Assembly (NCBI GenBank): GCA_015680685.1
Contig: MNCI01016508.1
Coordinates: 10,176 to 74,175 of the forward strand
Length of the DNA stretch: 64,000 nt
Direction: 5' to 3'
Source: Gnetum montanum
Taxonomy: Eukaryota > Streptophyta > Gnetopsida > Gnetales > Gnetaceae
This document shows positions 10,238 to 22,800 of this stretch, in pieces. The notes beneath the pieces were generated by a model. That model was not told where the DNA came from. It ran no database searches and saw only the letters and a list, made by a program, of their open reading frames with translations. A program made the position numbers and the translations under genes. The number at the start of each line of letters is the position of its first letter. The first letter of the stretch is position 1.

Positions 10238-13200
10238 ATGAGTGACGTTTCTGGTGGAGTATCCCAACAGAGAACTCATACTCCTACCCCTAGTCAACCA
10301 GTTACTCGTCAATCTACTTCAAGAAAACAACGAGCTTCACTGTTTCCAAGTTTAATTCCTAAAAGACCTCGGACTAAGATGGCAACCCATCAACCACCGA
10401 CTCCCTTAGTAAGGAACCCTTTCAACTTTCACAACTACCACGACATACCAAAATCCCTTCAAAACATAAACTTGTTCTTCGATCCTTCAAACCCTACGAA
10501 TGACGCACGTCAACACATACAATGTTTTGAAACTTTATTAGGTATTCACAATATTATACATAATGATGTGGCATGCAGGGTGTTTGTAACAACATTTAGG
10601 ACCAAAGCAACCCAATGGTTCATGATGCTTCCTGATGCCTCTATCAACACATGGCAAGAATTTAAAAACAAGTTTTTGAATCAATTTGACAAATTTACAA
10701 GCCCTGCCATCGCATCAAGCAATTTTACCAGCCTAAGAAAGTTACCTGGGGAAAACGTTAGGGATTATAATCTTAGATTCCTCCATCAACTTGCCTATGT
10801 GCCAAATGAGATGCGACCACAACCAGATGGTATTCTCAACTTCTATCTCTCTACCATCGACCCGTTCTTTGCTTATGCTATCAAATCTGATCCCAACATA
10901 ATGGAAATACAAGGTGCAATGTCAAAAGCTGTGGAATTAGAGCAAATAGCCCTTATGAACAGTATCCAAACCCAATTTGGGATGATGAGTGTTTGCAACC
11001 CGATGCAATCAAACCCACTCCTACCAAGTTTTCAAACACCTAATATTATGCCTCAAGTTGTTTCTCCTTTTCAATCAACTCCACCTTTAAGTAATTACTC
11101 ACAAGGCCCCATGTCCACTTCATTCTTACCATCCAACACTGGTCTAAATGATGACGACTCAAAAGCCTTGATTCAATCCATCATAAACCCAAATGGGATA
11201 TCAAATTCTGTTGAACCACCAACCCAAACTCAAAATCAGATGACCTAGATACTTACTTCACTACAAAAACTATCCAATGAAGTAGTTGAGTTAAAGAGAA
11301 ACAATAGTAAAAGCCCTATACAACCAGGACAACCAAGTGCATCAACCAATGATGATTATTATCGTCTTCACAATACGAGGCAACATTCTGAAAAGACTTG
11401 TCCTCAGTTCATGGCATTGTATGGTAATAATACCCCAGGGCAATAAAATGGAAAGGCCCCTATTATGGTTCTTGATGTACCTCATGAGATAGAAAATGAA
11501 GAGGTTTCCCCATTAGAACAAGTCATGGTAGGTGACCCTAACCCACCCAACACTCGTTACCATAAAATCAATGACATTATGAATGCCACACAACGACAAA
11601 CTAGAAATAATTTCTATTCACCTCCAAACAAAAGAGTTCCTAGTCAAAACAATGGAAACAATCAATCTGGGTCATCCCAAGTAATTGCCCCACAACAACC
11701 AAACCCCCCATCTGTACTTAGGAGAGTTCCATCTCAACAAGAAGCCAAAGATGAACCTAAGAATTATGATTTGGTTGAGGACTTAAAAAGAGTGAAAGCC
11801 AACATTTCGATGTATGACCTTCTACACTTTAATGAAATGAAAGAAGTGATTCAAGATATGGTTCATATACCTATATCCCAAAGAGAAAAATCCCCAATTC
11901 CTGAAAGGCAAGTTCACTTTGCAGAAAGTCCTAACACGTTACCAGTACAAAACATGGATAATTCTATGTCTAGCAAAAAGGATCATCCCCCTTTCCTGAC
12001 CACTTTGATTATTTCAGGAAAGAATGTCCATAACTGTTTAATGGATTCAGGTGCATCTATTAGTGTTATGCCTCTTGACATTTGTAACACCTTAGGAGCA
12101 CAAATGATACCACAAACTAAAAGTGTAATTCAACTTGATGGATCTAGCGTACCTGTAGTAGGGTTATTAAAAGGAGTAAAAGTACAACTTAAGAAATACC
12201 CTACATTTACATGTTATACAGACATCCTAGTAGTTGACATGAAACCCACATATGGTGTGCTCTTATCTAGAACTTTTGGAGCTAAGTTTGGGGGCTTCTT
12301 TAGGTCAGATTTCTCGGAATTATTGATCCCTATCAAAGGAAAATCTGAATACATGACTATACCCCAAGAACCCTTCTACAAACAAGTAGTAACAAACTTG
12401 GATCAACAAAATCAATCTTTGGAAGATCGAAATGCTAATCTTTATGTTGGGGTTATTGAGGTTGAGTGTAGTGAACATGTTGAAAATGACTATGTAAGTG
12501 GAACTACAAAAAGTCCTATCTCTTATGCAGACCCCATCAAATCCTATCAAAGTTCTAGAGAAGGTGAAGAAAACTATGGAGACACCTTACCTTATCAACA
12601 ACACGATGGATTTTGTCTAAGTGATCCACCACCTTTAGGGGAAGACAAAGATATAAATAAGACCTTACCTCTTAAAACATTTGAAGGTGTGCTAAATTTT
12701 AACAATACATCCATGAAACATTCTCCTAGAAAAGCTATATCCGATGACACACCAAGACCTATACCTATCATTAAAACTTATATTAAGGAAAAACTTTATA
12801 GAAAACGATCAAGCAAGGTAAAAGTAGGTCTTGATTTTCATAATCTTAAGCATCAACAAATTGTCAAGAGATGGTTCAATAAAAAGCATCTAGCTAAAAA
12901 TTTTCAAGTAGGCGATCTAGTCCTTAAGTGAGATAGAGCGTCTGGTCAAACTGGCTCTCAAACTAAGTTTTCACCTATGTGGTCAGGCCCGTTCCAAATT
13001 GTAGACATCACTGCCCCTAATGTGTTTAAGATTGCTGATTTGCAAGGATATAGGTTGAACAAGAATTTTAATGCATTTCATTTAAAACATTTCTACTCAG
13101 GTACCCCACGTGGGCATCTGGTAGATTCTTTGTTGCATGTTTTCTTTCCCTTTTCCATTGCATTTCATATGTATATTATTGCATTTTCATATTTTGCTTG

Positions 13201-13321
13201 CATTTCCATCATTTCTTTCTTAGCATATTGTTTTGATTATTGTGTTCTTCATATGATTTTAATAATCATTGGTCATTTGAGTTACTTGATGTTGGGTCAT
13301 CTTAACACCATTGAAAAATAA
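10238..13321 (+). pseudogene. element B fused gag-protease-integrase C-terminus frame
   Basis: One reading frame runs from ATG 10238 to the stop at 13321, broken only by TAG (11246-11248), TAA (11444-11446) and TGA (12929-12931). The gag core includes ATQWFMMLPDASINTWQEF and a vestigial zinc knuckle ending HSEKTCPQF. Protease follows at about 11990-12360 with an intact LMDSGASISVM site. Then, in frame and with no RT or RNase H between, comes an integrase C-terminal segment (FQVGDLVLK, then MWSGPFQIV and NAFHLKHFY). The deletion therefore joined protease to the integrase tail without a frameshift. The last 60 residues are hydrophobic and are probably read-through into 3' untranslated sequence. 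Confidence 0.88.
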
Positions 13322-14424
13322 TGCAGGTATGATATAATTTACTATTACTATGATATAATGCTAGAAAATTCACTCTATATTTTATACTGTAACTCTTTTC
13401 GATTGATTCCAAGGTTTCAATTTATTTGTTATGTTTGATTATGGAGCATTTGATTTATACAAACTTATCATGCTATCATCATGATCATGTGAGTGTAGGA
13501 TTTGTGATGTTGGAGAGTGGTTAGTCATAATTACTAGGTGACCTTGGCAAATTCTATCCTTTCCTCCCATAAGGCCAAGCCCTCAGGTATGATGATCCAT
13601 GGCTATCCTGTGAACAACAGGGTGAAATGTGCTCATTTCTACTTGAGAACCCTTAGCCACCGAGGAGACCTGCTATGATGCCACCAATCAAAGGCACATA
13701 CACGAGAGTTGAACTGCACCATGGGCAAAGTTTCCAAAAGGATCATGCTTTTTGGCAGTGCAGCTAATCGGCCAGACTCGTGTTGGAATTTCTGCCTCAA
13801 GAATGAAGTACACCATGAGCAAAGTTTCCTTAAAAAAAAAACAAAACAAAAATGAGGACCGTGTTCATTGGCAGTGTAATAAGTTCTTGAGTGTGATGGG
13901 GTCCGGCAGCAATCCTCACCCTAACCTCTGTTTCCCCCTTTTAAATCAAGTTTTTCAAAAAGTGAAAAAGACAAAAGAAATAAAAAAATAAAAAAGGTGA
14001 AAAAAGAAAAAAAATAATAACCAAGGAAAAATCTGAAAGTTTTGGCTCACTATGATCTAACGTGAGCTTTTCCTCCTCATTAAGTTTTGTATAAGTCACT
14101 TGCTCAAAATAGTCTGCATACTTTTACGGTTACCTTATGAGAATATTGAGGATGAGAGCTTATCTATCTATATATATATACATATATATATAATTACACA
14201 TATATATCTATGGATCTTGTTCAAAATACCAATAAATTAGATTTTAATGGTTGTTTAGATGGCCTATGTCGGTGTCTCTTTTGATTATTTGGTTACTTTG
14301 ATCATGTTTAGGACATTATAGTTTATTTTCAAGTTTGCATTTCTTGTTTTATGCTGTTTTGTTTTCCCCACCATTTGCATTTTCATTTTAAATTTTCTAG
14401 TCTTTGCACTTGCATGCAATCTAT
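13322..14424 (+). other. element B 3' non-coding region
   Basis: No gene is recognised. It contains two spaced copies of a block with CACCATGRGCAAAGTTTCC and TTGGCAGTG (about 13717-13760 and 13811-13880), a purine-rich A/G run near 13940-14030 and a TA-rich simple repeat at 14160-14215. Long non-coding 3' regions are usual in Athila/Tat-type plant gypsy elements. Confidence 0.7.
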
Positions 14425-14439
14425 AGTTTGGGGGCTAAG
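14425..14439 (+). other. element B polypurine tract
   Basis: AGTTTGGGGGCTAAG directly abuts the right LTR start TGTTGAGG. The G-run immediately upstream of the 3' LTR is the expected plus-strand primer. Confidence 0.85.
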
Positions 14440-15896
14440 TGTTGAGGTCAACTTTCATCCATGCCAGGCATGGGGCCTTATTGAACTAGTTTAAGATTAA
14501 AACCATGAAATATAAAATTTTAAAATTAAAAATACACTAAAAATAAAACATAAATTAAGGCTTAAATCTCTTGGGTTTTTACGTGAAAAAGGTGGGCCAG
14601 CGACTTAGGGTTAGGTTTCTTCTCCCTCTGGCAGCCGCTATAAAACAGGGAGGGAGGAGCATGTTAGGGGGGAGAGAGAGATTGGCTGCGGGCTTCTCTT
14701 ACAGATCCGTCGCAGCCTGCAGCGTCTTCTGTTCGCCACCTCACTTTTCTGCCTTCGCCGCCCGCGCCTACGCAACTGTTCCCACTGCTGCTGCTGTTTT
14801 CTGCTGCCGCCGTCTCGTTGCTGTTCCGACGCCGTTTCTGCGTTGCTGCTGCTGCATCGCCACCTCCACGTCTGCTACACACCGACCTCCCTTCTTTTTC
14901 TCACCGCAGACACTGTTTCTCCGCCTGCCGCTGCTGGTTTTTCCATCGTGCAACACCACCTGTTCGGCCACCACCCACGCTGCGATCTGTCTGCCGCACC
15001 GTCATTGGTTTCTGCCGTCCGTGTCATTGTTGGTTTTTGCCGCCCGCACCGTCACTGTTTTCTTCTATCCGCACCGCTTCTGTGCATCCTGCTCCGCCCT
15101 TGCCGCGCACGGAACAACGACTTCTCTCTGTTCTTTTTTTTACCCGCTGCAGCATGCCCGTGCCTACATGCTCCGTCGCTCTTCTGCGCTGCTGCGTCAC
15201 TCTTCTGCACTGCTGTGTTGCCCTTCTGCACTGCTGCGCTGCTGTGTTGCCTGTCGACGTTGTTTCTCCTGCATGGCCTACTATGCGCTGTCGTTGCTGT
15301 CCGCGTCGCTGCCCACGTTGCCGTTTTCTGGCCGTTGCTATTTTCAAGGCCGTCGTTGTTTTCCGTCCACCGCGTTACTGATTTCTACTGCTGCTGGTTT
15401 CCTCCACCCGCTGCTGCTAGTTTCCCACCGCTGCCGTTGCACATCCTTCTCCTGTAGCGGTACACGCGCTTGTATTTCCAGTGGCTCGAGTGCTGGCATT
15501 CCCCTTCCCACGGCTGCACACAGACCCTGCCTAGCTACGACACACAGACCCTGCCTAGCTGCGACACACAGACCCTGCCCCGCTGCTATGCCTAAGACGA
15601 CTTCTGCCTCACACTATTTGAATATTCGAATATTTGAATTATTTATCATTTTGCAAATTACACAAATTATCCTAAGTTTCGATATCAAATTAAATTTAAG
15701 TATTTAAATATTAAATTAAATCTAAGCTTTTATTCTGATATTTTGTTTAAAATATTGTTATTATTGTTTGTCACATTGCCCTTTCCAGCTGAGACTATTC
15801 CTGGGTTTTCGTACCCATACGGGATGCGCCCTAGGTGATAGTCTCCTAAAACGAGTTTTCACAAGTGTTCGCGTGTCCAAAATTTACGGATCAACA
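14440..15896 (+). repeat. element B right (3') LTR
   Basis: It is 1457 bp, beginning TGTTGAGGTCAACTTTC and ending GGATCAACA. It is about 65 bp longer than the left LTR because of small duplications in the GC-rich part, for example a third copy of a CACACAGACCCTGCC unit near 15540. The 378-codon open frame at 14571-15707 lies wholly in the LTR and is compositional. Confidence 0.95.
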
Positions 15897-15901
15897 CTAT
15901 T
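15897..15901 (+). repeat. target-site duplication of element B, right copy (CTATT)
   Basis: Exact match to 8457-8461. Confidence 0.95.
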
Positions 15902-15921
15902 AAAAAAAATAACTTTTTGAT

Positions 15922-16587
15922 GTACCTTTTAAGAGTTAGAATATTTTTTAAGTGCCCATAATAGGAGTCAAGGAAGTATACAAATCTTTATTTGAGCATT
16001 GATTTACCTAGGTACCTCAATGTAAATGACAATAAAGATGAGTTTTTTAAATCAAACCTTATAGCACTTAGAATAGATTAATGTTTTCTTACACATTTAA
16101 TATTTATGTAATTTACTTTAATGCATTTTAACTAAGTAATTAATATCATCTAAATAGCAAACATGAGTACAACCACTTGAAGCATATGTTAATACTTGGT
16201 AATCCTAGTAGCACCTAATGCTTGGTAACCTAGTGGTGCTAAAACATGATCAGGATGTGTTTAAAGAGTGGGACTAGATGCTTATGTTAGGGGTAAATAA
16301 ATATTAATTAGTTACTAGTTAGTTAAATGTTCAATCAGTCTATTTTTGGAACATGGGCAATTAAATCGATAAAAGATAAAATGATAAAAATTCATGTACC
16401 TAAGTGGCACTTAATCATACTAATGAGCCTTAGAAGTGAAAATAGGAAGACTACAATTGTAATGATTAGATTCACTTCCTAAAAACTAGCGTACATAGAG
16501 AGTTAAAGTCTACAAAATTCAATCCGATCACTTAGTGAACATTGGTGATTTGTATGGTTGGGTATAGGGTATACTTGCCACTCATCA
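15922..16587 (+). repeat. A1 5' LTR remnant (U3 missing)
   Basis: From about 15922 this aligns with the inner parts of the A1 3' LTR (from about 25340), the A2 LTR and the A3 LTR, starting at AAGAGTTAGAAT. The TGATGA start and TATA region present in the other copies are absent. It ends CACTCATCA before the primer site. Confidence 0.82.
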
Positions 16588-16607
16588 TTGGCATCATTAC
16601 CAAGGAG
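16588..16607 (+). other. A1 primer-binding site, decayed
   Basis: TTGGCATCATTACCAAGGAG occupies the position of the usual plant gypsy site TTGGCGCCGTTGCCGGGG, with CpG and other C/G positions changed to A/T. The same slot in A2 and A3 is decayed differently. Confidence 0.75.
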
Positions 16608-16819
16608 TTTAGTTAGCTATGTGCACTATCTAGGACATAGTGAAATTTTTTAACATCATTGTAATGAACTTGTTAAAGCTAGATCATTAAGCTAATTAAG
16701 TATACTATAAGCACACTATTATCAAGAATCTAAAATATCTTTTTCTCACAGGGTTGATTCTCCATTGCCATTTGAGCACACATTCAATTAGCAAATACAT
16801 GAAGGGTCAAGACAACTAA

Positions 16820-18960
16820 TGCCCCAACAATATAGAGTGGTCTATACTCATCCCGATGAGTATGTGCCAAATTTCACCTTCATCTTACATTAGGATGAAA
16901 AACTATGGTGGATAGACATGGAGGGAAACATTGTGTTACCACCCAATTGATCAGTTCCTATGATGTTGCACTAAACTCTTATGAATTTGGGCATCTAGGG
17001 GCTCAATGCTGAATATGTTATGTAGGACCATGATTATTAAGAGTACCATCCCATTGAAGTACAATGTAGGAAGGATCAACAACAAGAGATGCACTATGAA
17101 GCATTGAAGGGAAAATGGTTCACTAACCCCTTGTTCTTGATAGGCCAGAAAGGTGGAGAGGATTCCTTCTCTAGGAATTCTCAATTCACTAGCTCTCCTC
17201 TCCTTATCTTTGAAGAGGCAACCCAAACCAAAACTTGTAGTCTACAATCAACAATCCTGGTTTAGAAAAGAATAGGTCCCATGATCATGGGGGATCCAAA
17301 GGTGAGAGTCGAGATAGGGATGAGGACAAGCATCACGATGATGATAAATATGATGATCATGGCCATGATTGAAGAAGAGGGGATGGCAAGCATTATGGTG
17401 ATGCTAGTCCTCCTTCCTCTTCACCTTTGACATCCTCTTCTTCCTCCTCTAACTCTAATCAAAGCCATAGAGGATGTGACCATCAGAGAGGTGATCGACA
17501 AGATAGGGATGATCATAAGTGCCACTAAAATAGTAGAGACTAAAGGATCACAAAGAATGAAGGGACAGCACAGTGCATCATTGACATCATAGCCACCACA
17601 AAGACCATCATGATTATGATGAGCCTTTGTTTACAACTTGAAATATGCCAAACATTGCAAAGGCTATGAGAATCCTAATAAGGCATGTGAAAGATAGCCA
17701 AATCAAATGGTTAGATATGAACAATATCTTCAAATTTGAAGAGGAGACAATTCTGATTCACAAAACCATCTTCAAGCCTTTCATGATGTCTATGCCTTGT
17801 AGAACATAAAAAATGAATGCCAAAAATTAAAGTTATCACAAGGACATTGATCAAAGAAGAAAAATGTTTGTACTAGTCCTTAGAGCCAGAATCAATCTAT
17901 CAATGGAGTATAATGCTTGAGTTCTTTAATCACAAGTATCAAATGTACTCTTCCATGTCCAATTTGAGAAAGTTGATCCAAGGTTGGAAATAGGAAATAC
18001 ATGAACCCTTGGATGTAGCCATGAGTAGGTACTATTCTCTTTTGAACTAATGTCCTAGCCATGGTTACTCTCAAAAAGAGTAGCTTCATGATATCATAGA
18101 TGGGCTCCAATCCAAAACTAGGAAAACTCTTAGGGCTTATGCCAAAGGGAGACTTTCATAATTAAGGTTCTATCAAAATAAAAGGCTAATTGAGCAAGTT
18201 TCCAAAGAAGAAGGGGACTTGAGAAAAAGGAAAAGTGTAGAAGAGTATAACTATGATCCTTCCATCCACAATAGGGATTTCTAGTTTTGTGACAACAAAG
18301 AGGAGACATCACTTGATAAGGTGGTGCACTGAAAATCCTTGCCAATTCAAAAATATATTTTTGAAATTTTGGCTAAGGTGGATAAAATGTGGGACTCTTT
18401 GGATAAAAAAATCCAAATTGCTCTAAAAATAGTAGAAGAATTCAAATAGTAGAGTAATGATCATGATTGCAGGAGAAGGAAGAAAGTTGAACATGCCCAC
18501 CAAAGGCATAAGGGCAAAGCTATTACTGTAGAGGAGGTTTTGGACTTGGAATCATATGATGATGGTGGATGTAACATTTGTCAATATGAACATCATAAGG
18601 GATGTTACTCTGCTGTGTCACACTTGTAAAACTCTAGGATGTATGCTCTAAATCTTATATTGGCGAGAAGGCAATCACCTAGAAGGTTGCCTTATCCCTA
18701 AGACAATCCTAGGTAGTTCCACGAACAGCAAGCCTACTATCCAAGTGGAGCTCCAACATAACCTTATGAGTAGTACTAGCAGTGGCAACACCCACAATCA
18801 TGGGGGATGCCACCACCAAGGTAGCAATACCCTTACCAGCAACTAGATCCATATGGATATTACATTCAATAGCCCATTTCTACACATGACTCTTCCAATC
18901 ATGCCTCATTCTAGTATGAATACTACCCTTTGGACTACTATGGAGCGTAATCTTCATCTC
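16820..18960 (+). pseudogene. A1 gag
   Basis: Translation in shifting frames gives the family's gag: an N-terminal region with DEYVPNFTF, a low-complexity stretch rich in D, H, R and S, then a capsid-like core matching the better-preserved A2 copy (FQGGYNSDLENHLQAFHDA in A2). Many stops and frameshifts are present. A1 and A3 retain a stretch of roughly 560 bp (about 16980-17560 here) that A2 has lost. Gag would have formed the virus-like particle; this copy cannot. Confidence 0.75.
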
Positions 18961-19262
18961 TGAAAGGAAGATCTCCAATCTACATTACCCTCCTCATCCT
19001 TCTACACTTGTACCTCCACCCTTAACTCAATTACCATCTATTCCATCAATGTAGGATGAAATTCTAGCCCAACCATAGAAATATAATGTTACCAAGGTTG
19101 TTAACTTATAACTGGCTTCTTAGTTAAATGTTTTAGAGAGTAGATCCTGAAAAAGACCTTTCTTCTAAACCAAAATTTCTACCAAGCCCTCAACCACAAA
19201 CAATTAACCACCCTAATTCTCCCTCATCCTCTACATCATCATTCAAAAACCCTTCAAACAAA

Positions 19263-19782
19263 ATGCCTTCCAAAGTGCATACCATGATTTTGATCCATGT
19301 TGTCATGGATTGGATAAAATTTGGCCACCTTCCTAGGAAGCTATTTGATCCTAGGAGTCCCCTCCTCTATTTGCAAATCATTGGGAATGAACCTTGCAAG
19401 GCCCTTCTAGATTTAGGGTTTGGTGTAAATTTGATTTCCCATGAGATGTACAAAGCCTAGAACCTACCTCCACTCAAAAAAACACAACATTTTTCTTGAG
19501 TTATAAAATTAATGCATCATTGTTTCCTTAGGACTGGTAGAAGACATTGTGACTACTATCTATGGGTGGTTCTATCCTACTAACTTCCTAGTGATTCATG
19601 TTGATAACTACAAGGGGGACTTCCCAATCATCATGGGATGGGCATGGCTAAGCACTATTGATGCATGGTTGGGAATTAGAGACCTCTCCTTAGAGATTTC
19701 AAAGGAAAATGTATTTAAGAAGATAGAGAAGGAGAGAGTTCCATGCATTGCATATAGTGACTTAGGGTGCAACTACATGTAG
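19263..19782 (+). pseudogene. A1 protease region
   Basis: The motif CKALLDLGFGVNLISHEMYK matches a retropepsin active site, but the usual D-S/T-G is D-L-G, so the serine/threonine is missing. The A2 copy reads LLDLGSSLNLI, so D-L-G predates the split or both were hit. A second frame (19549-19782) carries the C-terminal half, TTIYGWFYPTNFLVIHVDNY. A frameshift between about 19480 and 19540 separates the halves. Confidence 0.8.
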
Positions 19783-20099
19783 AAATTATGATCTATACAA
19801 GGTACATCTATCATAACATGCAGATAGTATGCAGATGTATCTAAAATTCAGAAGTTTCTATATGCAACAACCATGTACAAGTGCCTATGTTGAAGGCATG
19901 GACAAGATGAAGTAGAGCCATTGTGAACTCTTCAATGAACCTAATGACACTTATTAGGGAGAGTTGGAAATCCTTGAGAACTTGAAAAAGGAGCTCATAG
20001 AGTTGAAAACTCTAACCATCAGCATGGAATATTATTTTTTGAATAATGGAAAGTTGGTCATAATAAACACCAACCTTGCTCCTTAGCAAAAAGAAAAGC

Positions 20100-21470
20100 T
20101 ATTGAAGGTGGTTAACAAGTGGCCAATAGTCTTTACTTGGTCATGTCCTAAACTCATTGGGATTGATCTTAGGATATGCTAGCACGACATCTATATAGAT
20201 CCTTCCATAAAGCTAAAAAGGTAGCCATAGCAACAGTTGAATCCCAAACTCAAGTAGATCATCAAGAAGGAGATTGAACAACTTCTTAAGGTAGGATTCA
20301 TCTATCCCATTGTAGATAGTGAGTGGGTTAGCCCACTTGTGATAGTTCTAAAAAATATGGAAAATGGAGAGTATGTATTAACTTTAGGCTATTGAACATG
20401 ACAACTTACAAGTGTCAATTTATATTTCCATTTGTGGACCAAGTGTCAAACATCATTTTTGAGCATTTCTACTATATCTTTTTGGATGGTTATAATGGCT
20501 ATAACCAAATTTAGATTGCACCCAAGGATCAGGCCAAGATAACATTCACAAGTTCCTAGGAAAATTTTACATACTGCAAGATGCCATTTGGTTTATGTAA
20601 TGCTCCTACCACCTTTCAATGCCTTGTCCTAAGCATCTTTCAATAATAGATCAGTAGAAGTGTGGAAGTCTTTATGAATGACTTCTCCACCTATGGGGCT
20701 ACATTTGAGAAAGCCCTAGACAACCTTCAGTAGGTGTTGCAAAGGTTTTTTGAAATAAATCTTTGGCTTAACTAGCAAAAAAACCATCTAATTATCTAGG
20801 AAGGCATTTTTTGTGGCATAGAATATCTAAAAAAGGAATTGAGGTTGAACGTAAAAAGATTAGGATCATCCAAGAAATTACCTGCGAACTAGAGACTATT
20901 AAAGATGTTTGATCATTCATTAGTTACACTGGCTACTACTAGCACTTCATAGAGAATTTCTCTAAGATCACCAAACTATTGGTGAAGCCAACAAAGAAGG
21001 ATGTTTCATTTGTCTAGACTCAAGAATGTGAGAATGCATTCCAACACCTCAAGAAGAAGCTTGTAGAAATTCCAATTATATGAGCCCTTGATTGATCTAG
21101 ACTATTTCACATCATTATAAATGCATCAAATTATGCCTTGGGAGCCATGATCATGTAGTTCAATGATCAAAAATATCCTTACTACATCCACTACATGAGC
21201 CAAAACATTGTGGTTGTATAGCTAAACTGCACCACAACAAAGAAGAAATTAATGGTGGTGGTGTTTACCTTCGAGATGTTCAAGCACTATGTGCTTGAAT
21301 GCAAGGTGTTTGTGCATACTAACCATAGTGCAATTCAGTTTCTAATAAACAAACCAATGGTGAGTCCTTGTATCATATGGTGGCTTTTGATCTTACAAGA
21401 ATTCAATTTTACAATGATAGATCAAAAGGAAATTGAGAATGTGGTTGCAGACCACTTGTCTCAATTGTGA
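20100..21470 (+). pseudogene. A1 reverse transcriptase and RNase H
   Basis: RT motifs in order: IDPSIKLKR-like start, GYNQIQIAPKDQAKI, YCKMPFGLCNAPTTFQ and the catalytic box VFMNDFSTYG. Relatives have MDDF, so the first catalytic aspartate is changed to asparagine. RNase H follows (NASNYALGAMI, then TNHSAIQFLINK) and ends ENVVADHLSQL at 21470. Stops are frequent and mostly TAG at positions where relatives have W or Q. Confidence 0.87.
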
Positions 21471-21599
21471 TGGGACAATAAAGAGAAGGAGAGCTCACTA
21501 TTTGATCAATTTTCTAACAAACTCCTCTATACTAGGTCTATAACTAAATAAATGCCTAATGAGCTTAACTCATATGATGTCATTCTCACCTATCTTCTC

Positions 21600-22800
21600 A
21601 CTTAAGAGATTCTATAAGAGTTGGACCATAGGAAGAAACAATAATTTCTTCATCATGCCAAGTGCTTCATAGATATCAAAGGATCCATATACAAGGTATG
21701 CACCAATGTCTTGGTTAATTGTTGTGTCCCTAATGTTGATCAATTGCATGTTCTCCAAGATGCTCATAAGGGTTCTTGTGAGATCCACTATGCAAAGAGA
21801 TGCACAACCATTAAGATCCTAATGGTAGGGTATTATTGGTAAACATTTTTCAAGGATGCTCACCAATTCATTTAATTTTGTGAACACTGCCAATGTGATA
21901 GTGAAATGACTACTCATATGAAGGATCCTTAATCGTGGATCAAACCACTAGAATCCTTTTATATCTAGAACATTAACTTCATGGGTTTCATCACACCCAT
22001 GTTAAATGGAAAGGTGTACATAATCATCATGATTGACTATTGCACCAAATGGGCAGAAACAGTAACCATCATCGATTATACATCTTTCATAGCTACTTAT
22101 TTTGTACAAAAGAATGTTGTAAACAAGTTTGGGGTGACATGTGCATTACTTTCTAACAATGGTACCCATTTTATAGGTACTACCTTTTGAAAACTCATGC
22201 AATGCTTTGGGGTGGAACATAAACTGAAAACACCCTATCACCCCCAAGACAATGGTCAAGCTGAGGTTACCAATAGGGAAATCACTAAGATCTTAACAAG
22301 AACAGTTAGCAAATATAGAAGAGACTAGACCATTAAACTTAATGATGCCCTATGGACCTACCACTTCATTTGGAAACTCCCTATAGGCTATTCTCCCTAT
22401 GAGCTAGTGTATGAAAAATTGCCAACTCTTCCTATTTAATTTGAGCTTTATACACTTTCAATACCTTGTGACCTTGACCTTGATATTGACCTTAACTTAG
22501 CATAGAAAGAATGATTGATAAACCTTAATGTGCTAGATAAGAATTGATTGGTGTCCTATCCTTTAATGAAGTGCATAAGGCATTCAAAAAGAAATGTCAT
22601 GACCTCAAAATTAGGAAGGTAAGATTTCAACCAATAGATAAGATCCTCTACTGGAACCTTACACATGTGCCACAAAGAAATAATCTCTAAATGTTGTGGG
22701 AAGGGTCCTACATCATCTATGAAACCTTTCCTTTTGGGATCATGTTGATCCACAAACCTAAAATCCCAAATAAGAAAATTTTGCTAAATGTGCAATAAGT
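21600..22800 (+). pseudogene. A1 integrase
   Basis: The zinc-binding H2C2 region is recognisable (AHKGSCEIHYAKR then FCEHCQC). The core shows INFMGFITP, where relatives have D before the hydrophobic run, then LLSNNGTHF, where relatives have SDNG. The glutamate is in YHPQDNGQAEVTNREI. At least one catalytic aspartate is therefore changed. The C-terminal domain is fragmentary between 22500 and 22800. Confidence 0.85.

Larger units (their letters stand above)
8462..15896 (+). mobile_element. element B: complete but internally deleted Ty3/gypsy element (7435 bp)
   Basis: Two long direct repeats (8462-9853 and 14440-15896) with TGTTGA...TCAACA ends enclose a primer site, one reading frame and a polypurine tract, flanked by a perfect CTATT duplication. 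The insertion and both ends are therefore intact. The internal region holds gag, protease and only the last part of integrase; RT, RNase H and the integrase core are absent. The element is therefore non-autonomous, comparable to TR-GAG-type derivatives but retaining protease. In the first 255 or so bases the LTRs differ at about eight sites, nearly all transitions, so it is the youngest element in the window. It inserted close to, and to the left of, the remnant 5' LTR of A1. Confidence 0.95.

Noticed and set aside
14571-15707. 378-codon open frame
   Set aside because: Entirely within the right LTR of element B and compositional; the left LTR breaks it by substitutions and indels.
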